Below are positions 8,101 to 15,340 of a stretch of DNA of 52,883 nt, piece by piece. Numbering within the stretch: position 1 is the first letter of the stretch; each line of letters begins with the position of its first letter. The notes under the pieces are model-generated. The model saw only the letters and a program-made list of their open reading frames with translations, searched no databases and was not told the DNA's origin. This DNA comes from Lactonifactor longoviformis DSM 17459 (GTDB lineage: Bacteria; Bacillota; Clostridia; Lachnospirales; Lachnospiraceae). Position numbers and translations under genes: made by a program. The stretch spans positions 42,718 to 95,600 of the forward strand of contig NZ_FQVI01000018.1 in assembly GCF_900129135.1 (NCBI RefSeq). The letters run 5' to 3'.

Positions 8101-8222
8101 TAAGCTATTAGCATTTATTTTGTTCACTTTTAGACTACATCACACATAGGGATTGCAATAGCTTCTAAAAGACTATATAATATTAGCCAATAGACTATAA
8201 GCTATGAAAGGGGAACAACAGA
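8101..8222. promoter_or_regulatory. Divergent promoter/operator region
   Basis: An AT-rich gap with repeated related motifs: TAAGCTATTAG (about 8101), TTTAGACTA (about 8129), AATAGCTTCTAAAAGACTAT (about 8157-8176) and TAGACTATAAGCTAT (about 8190-8213). Several are inverted copies of each other, consistent with XRE repressor operators. The TATAAT-like element within TATATAATATT would serve the rightward operon. Confidence 0.5.
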
Positions 8223-8411
8223 ATGAAACTGAATTATTTTAGGGACAAACTTTTTGATTTACTGAACGACAGCGAAGGGATGGGGATTGCCGACCTGAAC
8301 GCAGACGAGCAGAACAGCCTGCTCACTGTCAGGACAGAGGATGGGGATGTATTTGAAATCGTATGCCGGCAGGCGGCGGGGAAGGAGGACGGATGGACGA
8401 CCGCAAACTGA
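8223..8411 (+). CDS. Small hypothetical protein upstream of the SymE-like gene
   Basis: A 62-residue acidic protein (MKLNYFRDKLFDLLNDSEGMGIADL ... EDGDVFEIVCRQ) with a good AAAGGGGA ribosome site. Its 3' end overlaps the SymE-like gene by 19 bases, so the two are coupled. No family was recognised. Being the first gene of a repressor-controlled pair next to a toxin-like protein, it could be an antitoxin or a partner; that is inference. Confidence 0.6.
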   Translation: MKLNYFRDKLFDLLNDSEGMGIADLNADEQNSLLTVRTEDGDVFEIVCRQAAGKEDGWTTAN

Positions 8412-8587
8412 CCGTTTATAATGGGCGAGGTGCTTTCAAAAAATCGCCGCCGCAGATTCTTTTACAGGGAAACTGGCTGGAACAGGCCGGTTTTTCCGCT
8501 GGGGATAAAATTACCGTGAAATGCCAGCAAGGGCGGCTTGTTATCACGAAGAATGAGCCGGAATCAGATACCGAAGCGGAAAGTTGA
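8393..8587 (+). CDS. SymE-like small protein (AbrB-fold toxin family)
   Basis: A 64-residue protein. Its core, SPPQILLQGNWLEQAGFSAGDKITVKCQQGRLVIT, matches the SymE toxin family, whose E. coli member is an SOS-induced, nucleoid-associated toxin controlled by an antisense RNA. The start at ATG 8393 is fixed by GGAAGGAGG seven bases upstream. Firmicute relatives often occur in mobile elements with no demonstrated toxicity. No antisense RNA promoter was identified here. Confidence 0.7.
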   Translation: MDDRKLTVYNGRGAFKKSPPQILLQGNWLEQAGFSAGDKITVKCQQGRLVITKNEPESDTEAES

Positions 8588-8693
8588 CAAACATAGAGGT
8601 TTTGAATGAATTTTTGAGGAAGCCTATTCCATCTGGAAGGACATTGTAATATAATAAAGCCAGAAAAATCGGGAGTTGTGGAGGTAATTATCA

Positions 8694-9422
8694 ATGAGAA
8701 ATGTTTACGATAATAGTGAATTTTTTGCCGCATATGCGGAAATGGGAAGAAGCAAAGACGGTCTGAAAGCTGCTGGAGAGTGGCATCAGTTGCAACCGTT
8801 ATTCCCTAAATTACAGGGAAAAAAAGTTTTGGATTTAGGATGTGGTTACGGTTGGCATTGCAAATATGCCGCACAAATGGGAGCTACTGAAATTCTTGGT
8901 ATTGATAGTAGTCAAAAAATGATTGCAAAAGCAGTAGCTGATAACTCTGATGACAAAATCAAGTATAAAGTTTGCGGTGTTGAAGAATACATTTATCCTG
9001 AAAATACTTATGACCTAGTTGTTTCTAACCTGGTACTGCACTATATCGAAAATTTAGCTAATGTTTATCAAAAGGTGTATTGCACATTAAAAGTAGGTGG
9101 GTATTTCCTATTCAATATTGAACATCCGACTTTCACCGCAGGTGTTAATGAGGATTGGATTTATGATGAAAATGGGAAACCTAAATATTGGCCAATCGAC
9201 AATTACTATTACACAGGCGAAAGAGAAACCAATTTTCTTGGTCAACGAGTAATTAAACAGCACCACACATTAACGCAGATATTGAATCCACTTATAAAAT
9301 GTGGTTTTCAAATTGAGGCTATTGAGGAAGCAATGCCTCCGGCAGATATGATGGATATGCCGGGAATGTGTGATGAAATGCGTAGACCTATGATGTTGTT
9401 GGTTAAGGTTAAAAAGGTTTAA
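8694..9422 (+). CDS. Class I SAM-dependent methyltransferase (cargo)
   Basis: A 242-residue small-molecule-type methyltransferase. SAM-binding motif I is VLDLGCGYGWHC (about residues 46-57), motif II is ILGIDSSQKMI, the acidic motif is YDLVVSNLVLHYI, and the C-terminal GGYFLFNIEHP is typical of the YafE/UbiE-like group. The substrate is not predictable. The gene is distinctly AT-rich against its GC-rich surroundings, which points to recent acquisition. Its promoter is probably TTCCAT-17 bp-TATAAT just upstream, and the ribosome site is TGGAGG. A terminator follows at 9474. Confidence 0.85.
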   Translation: MRNVYDNSEFFAAYAEMGRSKDGLKAAGEWHQLQPLFPKLQGKKVLDLGCGYGWHCKYAAQMGATEILGIDSSQKMIAKAVADNSDDKIKYKVCGVEEYIYPENTYDLVVSNLVLHYIENLANVYQKVYCTLKVGGYFLFNIEHPTFTAGVNEDWIYDENGKPKYWPIDNYYYTGERETNFLGQRVIKQHHTLTQILNPLIKCGFQIEAIEEAMPPADMMDMPGMCDEMRRPMMLLVKVKKV

Positions 9423-9473
9423 TAAACAACTTCCAGTTTATCAAGCCACGTTCTCAACTAAATACCACCAGCA

Positions 9474-9526
9474 CAAAACCGCTGCCACATGGAAACATAC
9501 ACAATCATGCAACAGCGGTTTTTTAT
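9474..9526. terminator. Terminator between convergent methyltransferase and XRE genes
   Basis: The 10-bp stem AAAACCGCTG / CAGCGGTTTT, with an inner CATG/CATG pairing and flanking A and T runs, lies between the two convergent stop codons and can act in both directions. Confidence 0.7.
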
Positions 9527-10332
9527 TTCCGTTTTTTTCTCTGGCCGACATAGCTTTTGAAGAATTTCGATTTTTCAAGGATATGTACAAGTTGCCGGAA
9601 CTCCACATCAGACAGCTTGTTATAATTGATACCCAGCCGCTTGCAGTAAAGCGCAGCCTGTTTTTCAAGAGGGCTTCCCTTGAAATTTGCAACATCCTCT
9701 AAGTCCTGTTTCAATTCTTCGGCAATGGTAGTCGGTGGCGCACTCTCACTGTCAGACTTGTGTGCAGCACGAATATCATGGACGATTACGCTTATATCAT
9801 CCTGTATCATGTGGCTGAAATATTCGTCATCCTCAATGTGTGCGGCCTGTAAAATCCGCAGGTACGGGTCATCTTCTCCGGGGCGGTAGCGTTCTATAAT
9901 TTCATGCCGGACAGTATCGACAAGGGAGTTGAGGTTCTGAATCTGCATGGAAGCAATCCCATCCACATAAACCTCAATATCAGCCAAAAACTTTATAAAG
10001 TCCTTGTGGGTGGCAAGTTCGCACAGCAGACGGTTGTTAATCCGGCCACTTTTCAGAAGCGCAACCATTTCGTCATTCAAATGCAATTCTGTTAAAGGCG
10101 TGTTGACCTGCTCCCTGTTTTCTGTCCGGCATAACAGATAATCAATGGACACTCCATAGAAATCCGCCAGCGTGATAAGGTTGCCATGATTGATTTCTTT
10201 ATTGTCCTTAGATTCATAGCTGGCAAGGGCAGATTTTGAAATCTTTGTCAGTTGTGCCAGTTCTTCCAGATTTAATCCTTTTTCCTTGCGTAAATCCCAA
10301 AGGCGTTCCTGTATGGTAGTCGCTCCTTTCAT
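9523..10332 (-). CDS. XRE family regulator with long C-terminal helical domain
   Basis: A 269-residue protein. The N-terminal HTH_3 domain reads IQERLWDLRKEKGLNLEELAQLTKISKSALASYESKDNKEINHG-x-LITLADFYGVSIDYLL (residues 5-68). It is followed by about 200 mainly helical residues. ATG 10332 was chosen because GGAAAGGAG precedes it; longer readings to 10455 would start in non-conserved sequence. It points toward the cargo methyltransferase and is divergent from the replication cluster, so it may regulate either. Confidence 0.85.
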   Translation of the reverse strand: MKGATTIQERLWDLRKEKGLNLEELAQLTKISKSALASYESKDNKEINHGNLITLADFYGVSIDYLLCRTENREQVNTPLTELHLNDEMVALLKSGRINNRLLCELATHKDFIKFLADIEVYVDGIASMQIQNLNSLVDTVRHEIIERYRPGEDDPYLRILQAAHIEDDEYFSHMIQDDISVIVHDIRAAHKSDSESAPPTTIAEELKQDLEDVANFKGSPLEKQAALYCKRLGINYNKLSDVEFRQLVHILEKSKFFKSYVGQRKKRK

Positions 10333-10459
10333 GTGCGCACGCTCCTTTCCAGCGGCTGCTTCCCTGCCGCCTGACTGGATTATACCATACTTTCCACAAT
10401 CGTGGAAATTTCCGATATTTGCCCTTAATTCCTTTTTTGTGGACATACGGCACAAGGCT

Positions 10460-10861
10460 CAAAAATGTTCTATGATACAGGTAGTTCATCGATGGATTAT
10501 TCCAATCGAATGACCGGCCTGTATGGGATATGCTCCCCGGCGATGTAGCGCAACGACTTCCGGCAGGGAAACGGAGGAACCCTGACCGCAACGAGCGTAC
10601 CAAGGAGAGCGAAACGCCGCCAAAGACGGGGGCAGGAACGACAGCAGAGGGAACCGGCAAAATGAACACCGAAACGATACCGAAACACAACAATTTCACG
10701 GGGCATAGTCTGCCCTGCCCGTAATACTAAGGGGGATTTTGGGGCGGCTCTGCGGCTGTATTTCCCCTGAAAATCGCCCCGAAACGATACACAAAAAACC
10801 ACTATCCGCCCATTCCGGCTGTTACTGCTGAATCGGGCGGTTTTTCTATGAAGGAGGCATT
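10460..10861. other. 400-bp non-coding region upstream of the IME replication genes
   Basis: No convincing gene was found; a possible 64-codon frame at 10530 lacks a ribosome site. CCGAAACGATAC occurs at 10669-10680 and again at 10779-10790. CCGCCC (10806-10811) and GGGCGG (10835-10840) followed by TTTTT form a terminator or attenuator just before the next gene. The region may hold the IME origin or a leader RNA. Confidence 0.4.
10806..10846 (+). terminator. Terminator/attenuator before the replication cluster
   Basis: The stem CCGCCC/GGGCGG with a 23-base loop is followed by five T residues. It ends 17 bases before the start of the next gene, so it may act as an attenuator of that operon rather than a simple end. 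Confidence 0.6.
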
Positions 10862-11053
10862 ATGCCGAGAATGTCAAAAAAACGGAAGAAAGAGCTTGCT
10901 TTCTTCCTGAATGACCGGGGGCGCAGAAGCTACAACGGACTCTGCCGGAAATGCCAGCATGAGTGCAAGCAGAGTTTCCGGGCTGTCATGATTGACTGCC
11001 CCCGTTACCTATCCAAACGAGCCAAAAGGAGGACACCACCCAATGAATTGTGA
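10862..11053 (+). CDS. Small cysteine-containing protein, first gene of the IME replication operon
   Basis: A 63-residue basic protein with the pattern LCRKCQHECKQSF ... IDCPRYL, a possible zinc-binding cluster of four cysteines (C-x2-C-x3-C ... C). A GAAGGAGG site precedes the ATG. Its last bases overlap the next start codon. It is probably conserved in related IMEs, but no characterised family was recognised. Confidence 0.6.
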   Translation: MPRMSKKRKKELAFFLNDRGRRSYNGLCRKCQHECKQSFRAVMIDCPRYLSKRAKRRTPPNEL

Positions 11054-11381
11054 ATTTATGATAGCCAGTACACCCCTGCCGCCCTGTATGCCGCTCCCAA
11101 AGGCAATGCTCCGACTTCCGGTCAGCAATACAGCAAAAGTCATGTACGCCCGCCTGCTGGATGAAATCCTGACAAGGGGAACCGAGGACAGCAACGGGAT
11201 TCTGTTTATCCGCTTCCCCGTCATGGAGATAGCGGCTGCGCTTTCCCGAAGCCCTCAGACCTGCAAGCGTTCCCTGAACGAGCTGGAACAGGCCGGGATG
11301 ATCATGCGTGTCCGTCAGGGAATCGGGGAGGTCAGCCACATCTATATCCTGCTCCCCAGGGAGGATGCTGCCCATGAATGA
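11043..11381 (+). CDS. RepA N-terminal-like winged-helix protein
   Basis: A 112-residue protein with the core MPLPKAMLRLPVSNTAKVMYARLLDEIL ... RFPVMEIAAALSRSPQTCKRSLNELEQAGMI. This resembles the DNA-binding N-terminal domain of Firmicute replication initiators (RepA_N), here without the variable C-terminal part. It is coupled to both neighbours by overlaps. It is probably a DNA-binding regulator or accessory initiator of the IME. Confidence 0.75.
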   Translation: MNCEFMIASTPLPPCMPLPKAMLRLPVSNTAKVMYARLLDEILTRGTEDSNGILFIRFPVMEIAAALSRSPQTCKRSLNELEQAGMIMRVRQGIGEVSHIYILLPREDAAHE

Positions 11382-11667
11382 GAAGCTGGAAAAACTGAAT
11401 CAGGAGATTGAAAAGACCGAAGCAAGGCTGCGGCGGGCGCAGCATAAGGAGAAAATGCTGGAACACCAGATAAAGACACTGAACCGGAAGGAACGGACGC
11501 ACCGGCTCTGCACCAGAGGGGCAATGCTGGAAAGCCATCTCCCCCACCCGGAATCCGTGACGGACGAGCAGGTCAGCACCATCTTGAAGGTACTGTTCCA
11601 CCGGGGCGACACGAAGCGGCTTGTGGCACAGGTTCTTACCGAAAACCGGAAGGAGGACACGGAATGA
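11374..11667 (+). CDS. DUF3847 family protein
   Basis: A 97-residue protein. An N-terminal coiled coil (EKLNQEIEKTEARLRRAQHKEKMLEHQIKTL) is followed by the motif RTHRLCTRGAMLES, which is diagnostic for DUF3847 proteins found in mobilizable elements beside MobA/MobL. The gene starts inside the previous stop region (8-base overlap) and overlaps the next gene by 4. It may be a small relaxosome accessory factor; the role is not established. Confidence 0.8.
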   Translation: MNEKLEKLNQEIEKTEARLRRAQHKEKMLEHQIKTLNRKERTHRLCTRGAMLESHLPHPESVTDEQVSTILKVLFHRGDTKRLVAQVLTENRKEDTE

Positions 11668-12179
11668 AATTTTCAAAAAGCGAGCTGGATATTATCTACC
11701 AGTATGCCGCACCGACCAAGGCGGAAACCCTTGCGGGCATGAAAGAAATCGTGCCGGTGATAAAGGACTTACTGACAAAGGCAATCGTGGAGAACGCCAT
11801 CCGAAAACTGGAAAAGATACCGGAGCCGGAGTGCAGCCGGTTTGTTGCCGCCACAAAAGCCCGGTTCCTTGCAGAGCGTGACAATTCCATCCGCCAGCGG
11901 CTTGCGGCGGCAAAGGCACAGGAGCCGATTTTGCAGGGGCATGACCTGTCAGGAAAGGAACGGTTCCACCCGGAAACCCGGCACATGATTACGCTGGAAG
12001 TACAGAAGCAGTGCTTTGTCGGTTTTAAGGGGGAGCGGTTCCGTTTCTTCCTTTCCGATGAAGGCTACCGGAACGCAAAGCGCAGCGAGCAGGAAGGGGA
12101 AATCAAGATAAAAAGCCATGCCGCCGTTGTCGCCGGGAAGCTCTATCCTGACAAGAAGTCCCGACAGCAGGAACGATAA
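11664..12179 (+). CDS. Hypothetical IME protein in the replication/mobilisation operon
   Basis: A 171-residue basic protein of unknown function. The N-terminal two-thirds are helical (MKFSKSELDIIYQYAAPTKAETL, then IVENAIRKLEKIPEPECSRFVAATKARFL). A C-terminal segment reads FVGFKGERFRFFLSDEGYRNAK. It overlaps the DUF3847 gene by 4 bases, and the likely oriT lies 130 bp downstream. Codon usage matches the IME backbone, so it is an old component of the element rather than cargo. Confidence 0.7.
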   Translation: MKFSKSELDIIYQYAAPTKAETLAGMKEIVPVIKDLLTKAIVENAIRKLEKIPEPECSRFVAATKARFLAERDNSIRQRLAAAKAQEPILQGHDLSGKERFHPETRHMITLEVQKQCFVGFKGERFRFFLSDEGYRNAKRSEQEGEIKIKSHAAVVAGKLYPDKKSRQQER

Positions 12180-12312
12180 AAAAGACTGTTCCAGAATCAA
12201 AGTGCGCCGGGCGCGTCTTGATTTTTGAAGGGAAGTTTTAACGTGGACGAGCTGGGCGCGTTCACGTTGACAGCTTCCGAAGTGACAAGCTGGAAAATCC
12301 CCCTCTGAAAGA

Positions 12313-12360
12313 GGGCGCAATTATACACCACTTCGGGAAGTGGTGCATTGCGCCCTGCCG
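12313..12360 (+). other. Predicted MOBQ origin of transfer (oriT) of the IME
   Basis: CACCACTT (12326-12333), a CGGG loop and AAGTGGTG (12338-12345) form an 8-bp hairpin. It is followed one base later by ATTGCGCCCT. This is the architecture of RSF1010-type oriTs, where an inverted repeat precedes a nick inside the sequence (A/T)(A/G)TGCG|CCCT. By analogy, nic would fall between 12352 and 12353. The outer arms GGGCGCAAT (12313-12321) and ATTGCGCCC (12347-12355) are also inverted copies. The cognate MobA/MobL relaxase starts 1.3 kb downstream, beyond a cargo gene. Confidence 0.65.
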
Positions 12361-12513
12361 GGGGCGTCCTGCGGACAGCAGATGATTTCCGTAGATTTTC
12401 AATCTGCTCCAATCATCACAGGGGAAGTTACCCTTCCCCTGCGCTGGCTTACGCCAGCTACCCCTTTGTGGACTTGCCGCCCGGAATTATCTTGCGTTGC
12501 AAGTTGTTTCCAT

Positions 12514-12566
12514 CTGACAAGTTTGCTGAAATTCGGCTATACTTTTTTTATGAGATAGCGTATAAT
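12514..12566 (+). promoter_or_regulatory. Promoter of the leader peptide/rRNA methyltransferase unit
   Basis: CTGACA at 12514-12519 and TATACT at 12538-12543 have an 18-bp spacer. A second -10-like TATAAT lies at 12561-12566. AT content rises sharply from here on, which marks the start of the acquired cassette. Confidence 0.5.
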
Positions 12567-12602
12567 GGAGCCGGTGACAAATCGGAGTTTGGAGGTGAGA
12601 AT

Positions 12603-12629
12603 ATGACAGCGCATATGAGATTAAGATAA
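12603..12629 (+). CDS. Leader peptide MTAHMRLR (macrolide-arrest type)
   Basis: An eight-codon reading frame with an excellent ribosome site (TTTGGAGGTGAGAAT then ATG), encoding MTAHMRLR and a TAA stop. It closely resembles the ErmD leader, which begins MTHSMRLR, and the Msr(A) leader, recalled as MTASMRLK. In those leaders a bound macrolide arrests the ribosome at the R-L-R/K motif. Stalling here would place the ribosome over the first hairpin of the following attenuator. Too short for routine gene finders. Confidence 0.8.
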   Translation: MTAHMRLR

Positions 12630-12702
12630 CACCGCGGGTTATGTTGCGGTGAATCCGTATTGCATAGCTCGCTTATTGGGCAAGTAATGTAATAACGGAG
12701 GG
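12630..12702 (+). promoter_or_regulatory. Translational attenuator before the rRNA methyltransferase
   Basis: Segments 1 and 2: CACCGC (12630-12635) pairs with GCGGTG (12646-12651). Segments 3 and 4: CCGTATTGCAT (12655-12665) pairs with ATGTAATAACGG (12687-12698), which reaches into the Shine-Dalgarno GGAGGG (12697-12702). Segment 2 also contains ATGTTGCGG (12641-12649), similar to segment 4 and therefore able to pair with segment 3. A ribosome stalled on the leader would free segment 2 and expose the ribosome site, the classic Erm-type arrangement. Confidence 0.65.
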
Positions 12703-12706
12703 AATA

Positions 12707-13540
12707 ATGAATAAAATACTTAGATTTAGTGACAGTGAAAAAGTTTTTCAATGTCCTATATGTAAAACAGATTTAAAATTGAAACAAAAAAGTTTATTTT
12801 GTTCTAATCATCATTGTTTCGATATTTCAAAAACGGGTTATGTGAACTTTGCTGTAGGAACAAAATCTTCAAAACATTATAGCAGAGAGACTTTTCAAAT
12901 TAGGCGGGAGGTTTTAGAAAAAGGCTATTATTCACATATCCTGAATGAAGTGGTGCAGCTTATAAAAAGCTTTAGCAGCATTGATACAATACTTGATATT
13001 GGCTGCGGTGAAGGATATTATTCAAAGCAGATAAAAGAAGTATCAGGTGATAAAGAAATTATTGCATTTGATATTTCTAAAGATGCTGTTCAGCTTGCAG
13101 CAAAAAGTGATTTCAGTAATTCTATCAAATGGTTTGTGGGAAATTTGGAAGAAATGCCCATAAAAGACAAAAGGATAGATTGCATATTAGATATTTTTAC
13201 TCCTGCTAACTATTCCGAATTTAACAGAGTTTTGAAAGAAGGCGGTTATGTAATTAAGGTAATTCCGGGAAATGCTCATCTTAAGGAGCTTCGAGAGACG
13301 GCAAAAGAACAATTGAAAAGCAATCAATATTCTAATGCGGCTGTCGTAGATTATTTCCAAAAGAAGTATTCCGTTGTTTATCACAAGAAAGTTTCAGCAA
13401 CGTATACAATGACATCCGAGGAAATAAAAACCTTTGCGGATATGACTCCACTACTGTTTTGTGTAAATAAAGATGGAATAGATTTAAAAAAAACAAAAGA
13501 AATCACTATTGATGCAGAGATATTTGCAGGGAAATTATAA
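12707..13540 (+). CDS. RlmA-family 23S rRNA (guanine-N1)-methyltransferase, probable macrolide resistance
   Basis: A 277-residue protein. An N-terminal zinc ribbon has ligands C16, C19, C32 and H36, the same spacing as in E. coli RlmA (C-x2-C-x12-C-x3-H), and the following DISKTGYVNF stretch is an RlmA hallmark. The SAM motif is ILDIGCGEGYYS (about residues 94-105). RlmA(I) and RlmA(II)/TlrB methylate N1 of G745 or G748 in the macrolide exit-tunnel region. TlrB contributes to tylosin resistance. The gene is very AT-rich inside a GC-rich element and sits between the oriT and the relaxase gene. The leader peptide and attenuator indicate drug-inducible expression. Family assignment is firm; resistance spectrum and target base are inferred. 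Confidence 0.85.
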   Translation: MNKILRFSDSEKVFQCPICKTDLKLKQKSLFCSNHHCFDISKTGYVNFAVGTKSSKHYSRETFQIRREVLEKGYYSHILNEVVQLIKSFSSIDTILDIGCGEGYYSKQIKEVSGDKEIIAFDISKDAVQLAAKSDFSNSIKWFVGNLEEMPIKDKRIDCILDIFTPANYSEFNRVLKEGGYVIKVIPGNAHLKELRETAKEQLKSNQYSNAAVVDYFQKKYSVVYHKKVSATYTMTSEEIKTFADMTPLLFCVNKDGIDLKKTKEITIDAEIFAGKL

Positions 13541-13682
13541 ATTCAATTTCAATTTGTCGAATTGACAAACTATTAAAAAATTAAATAACCCGCCGCCCAT
13601 CAACGGCACACCCAAGCAGGAAATCTGAAAAGGTATCCTGCTATTTTTTTGCCCCGAATCCGGGAGAAAGGAGGACGTACTC

Positions 13683-15272
13683 TTGCCATGCCCGCATTGT
13701 AAAATCACCATCATCAAGCGGAGCAACAATGAATCCGCTGTTTCTGCCGCCGCCTACCAGAGCGGCGAGAAGCTGTTCTCTGAATATGACCAGGAACAGA
13801 AATACTATCCCTACAAGAACGAAGTCACCCACAAAGAAATCATGCTCCCGCCCCATGTGCCGCCGGAGTTTGCAGACCGCAATACTTTATGGAACTCAGC
13901 CGAAGCGCAGGAAAAACAATGGAACTCCCAGCTTGCCCGGAGATTCGTGCTTGCCATCCCAAGGGAAATCCCGCCGGGACAGTACGCCGACCTTATCCGT
14001 GACTACTGCCGGGAGTTTTTTGTTTCCAAAGGCATGATTGCCGACTTTGCCATCCATGACAAGGGGGACGGCAACCCACACGCCCATATCCTGCTCACCA
14101 TGCGGGCGATGGACGAAAAAGGCAAATGGCTCCCCAAGAGCCGTAAAGTGTACGACCTTGACAAGAACGGGGAGCGCATCCGGCTTGCGTCCGGCAGATG
14201 GAAAAGCCATAAGGAGAACACAGTAGACTGGAACAACCGGAAGTACGCCGAAATCTGGCGGCAGGGATGGGCGGACACGGCCAACCGCTATCTGGAAGCC
14301 AATGACCGCCCGGAACGGCTTGACCTGCGCTCCTATGCCCGACAGGGGATTGACCAAATCCCTACCGTCCACATGGGAGCGGCCGCCTGCCAGATGGAGA
14401 AGAAAGGAATCCAGACCAACATCGGCAATCTGAACCGGGACATCAAAACCGCCAACCGGCTCATGCAGTCCATCCGGCAGATGGTACGGAGCCTAAAGGG
14501 ATGGCTGTCTGACTTAAAAGAGAAAAAGGCTGTATTACTGGAAGCATTGGAGCAGGCGAAGGAGCCGACACTCCCGGAACTGTTATTCCGGTATCTGGAA
14601 CAGCGGAGTGGGGAACGTGCCGACTGGACTTCCAGAGGGAAGCTGAAAGGAACCGTTGCCGATTACAATAAAGTGCAGGCGGCGATGGACTTCCTGCGGA
14701 AAAAGGGAATCTCCACCGTGGAGAGCCTTGACACCCGGCTGGATGAAATCGGCCAGACCGCTGTTTCCGTCATGGGGAGCATGAAAAAAAGCGAGAAGCG
14801 GATAAAAGCCATCAATACCATGCTCTCCTACATTGACAAATACGAAGCCGCCAAGCCAGTCCATGCGGAGTATGCCGCCATCGGCTGGAAGAAGAAAAAG
14901 GAGAAGTTTGCGGAGAGCCACCGGGAGGAACTGGACGCTTATAATGCCGCCATCCGGTATTTGAAAGCCAACCTGAAAGGCAATTCCTACTCCCGCAAAG
15001 ATTTGGAAGCGGAACGGGAACAGCTTGCCGCCGCCCTGCCCGGACAAAAGAAGGAACTGGAAGCGGTTCAGGCAGATGTGAAGGTGCTGCGTGACGTGCG
15101 CCACTGGCTGAATCAGGTTTTGCCATCCGAGCAGTACCGCCAGACCGCCGAGCCGGGGAAGAAACCATCCGTACAGGAGAGCCTGAAAGGGCGGCAGGAA
15201 CGCATCCGGCAGGAGCAGGCAGGGAAACAGAAGCCGCCCCGGACACAGAAACAACAGAATATGGAACTTTAA
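13683..15272 (+). CDS. mobA: MobA/MobL family (MOBQ) relaxase
   Basis: A 529-residue relaxase that nicks the IME oriT and pilots the strand during mobilisation. Putative catalytic Tyr25 lies in AAYQSGEKL, and the metal-binding motif is HDKGDGNPHAHI (H125, H133, H135), both as in RSF1010 MobA. The C-terminal half has coiled coils. Translation begins at a TTG (13683) with GAAAGGAGG ten bases before it; no in-frame ATG precedes the catalytic Tyr. The acquired methyltransferase cassette now separates it from the oriT and the accessory genes. Confidence 0.92.
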   Translation: MPCPHCKITIIKRSNNESAVSAAAYQSGEKLFSEYDQEQKYYPYKNEVTHKEIMLPPHVPPEFADRNTLWNSAEAQEKQWNSQLARRFVLAIPREIPPGQYADLIRDYCREFFVSKGMIADFAIHDKGDGNPHAHILLTMRAMDEKGKWLPKSRKVYDLDKNGERIRLASGRWKSHKENTVDWNNRKYAEIWRQGWADTANRYLEANDRPERLDLRSYARQGIDQIPTVHMGAAACQMEKKGIQTNIGNLNRDIKTANRLMQSIRQMVRSLKGWLSDLKEKKAVLLEALEQAKEPTLPELLFRYLEQRSGERADWTSRGKLKGTVADYNKVQAAMDFLRKKGISTVESLDTRLDEIGQTAVSVMGSMKKSEKRIKAINTMLSYIDKYEAAKPVHAEYAAIGWKKKKEKFAESHREELDAYNAAIRYLKANLKGNSYSRKDLEAEREQLAAALPGQKKELEAVQADVKVLRDVRHWLNQVLPSEQYRQTAEPGKKPSVQESLKGRQERIRQEQAGKQKPPRTQKQQNMEL

Positions 15273-15340
15273 ACAGGCACTTGTTTTGTGATTTGAAATC
15301 GCTGGCAGGTGCCTTTTTCATTATCAGGAGGGAACGCCTA

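Noticed and set aside
10530-10724. A 64-codon plus-strand frame in the gap before the IME replication genes
   Set aside because: No ribosome site, an unusual Thr/Pro/Arg/Gly-rich composition, and no family resemblance. The repeats and terminator nearby suit a non-coding role better.
10214-10802. Overlapping minus-strand frames of 161 and 101 codons
   Set aside because: They lie across the XRE gene start and the non-coding gap, are Arg/Pro/Ser-rich and lack ribosome sites.
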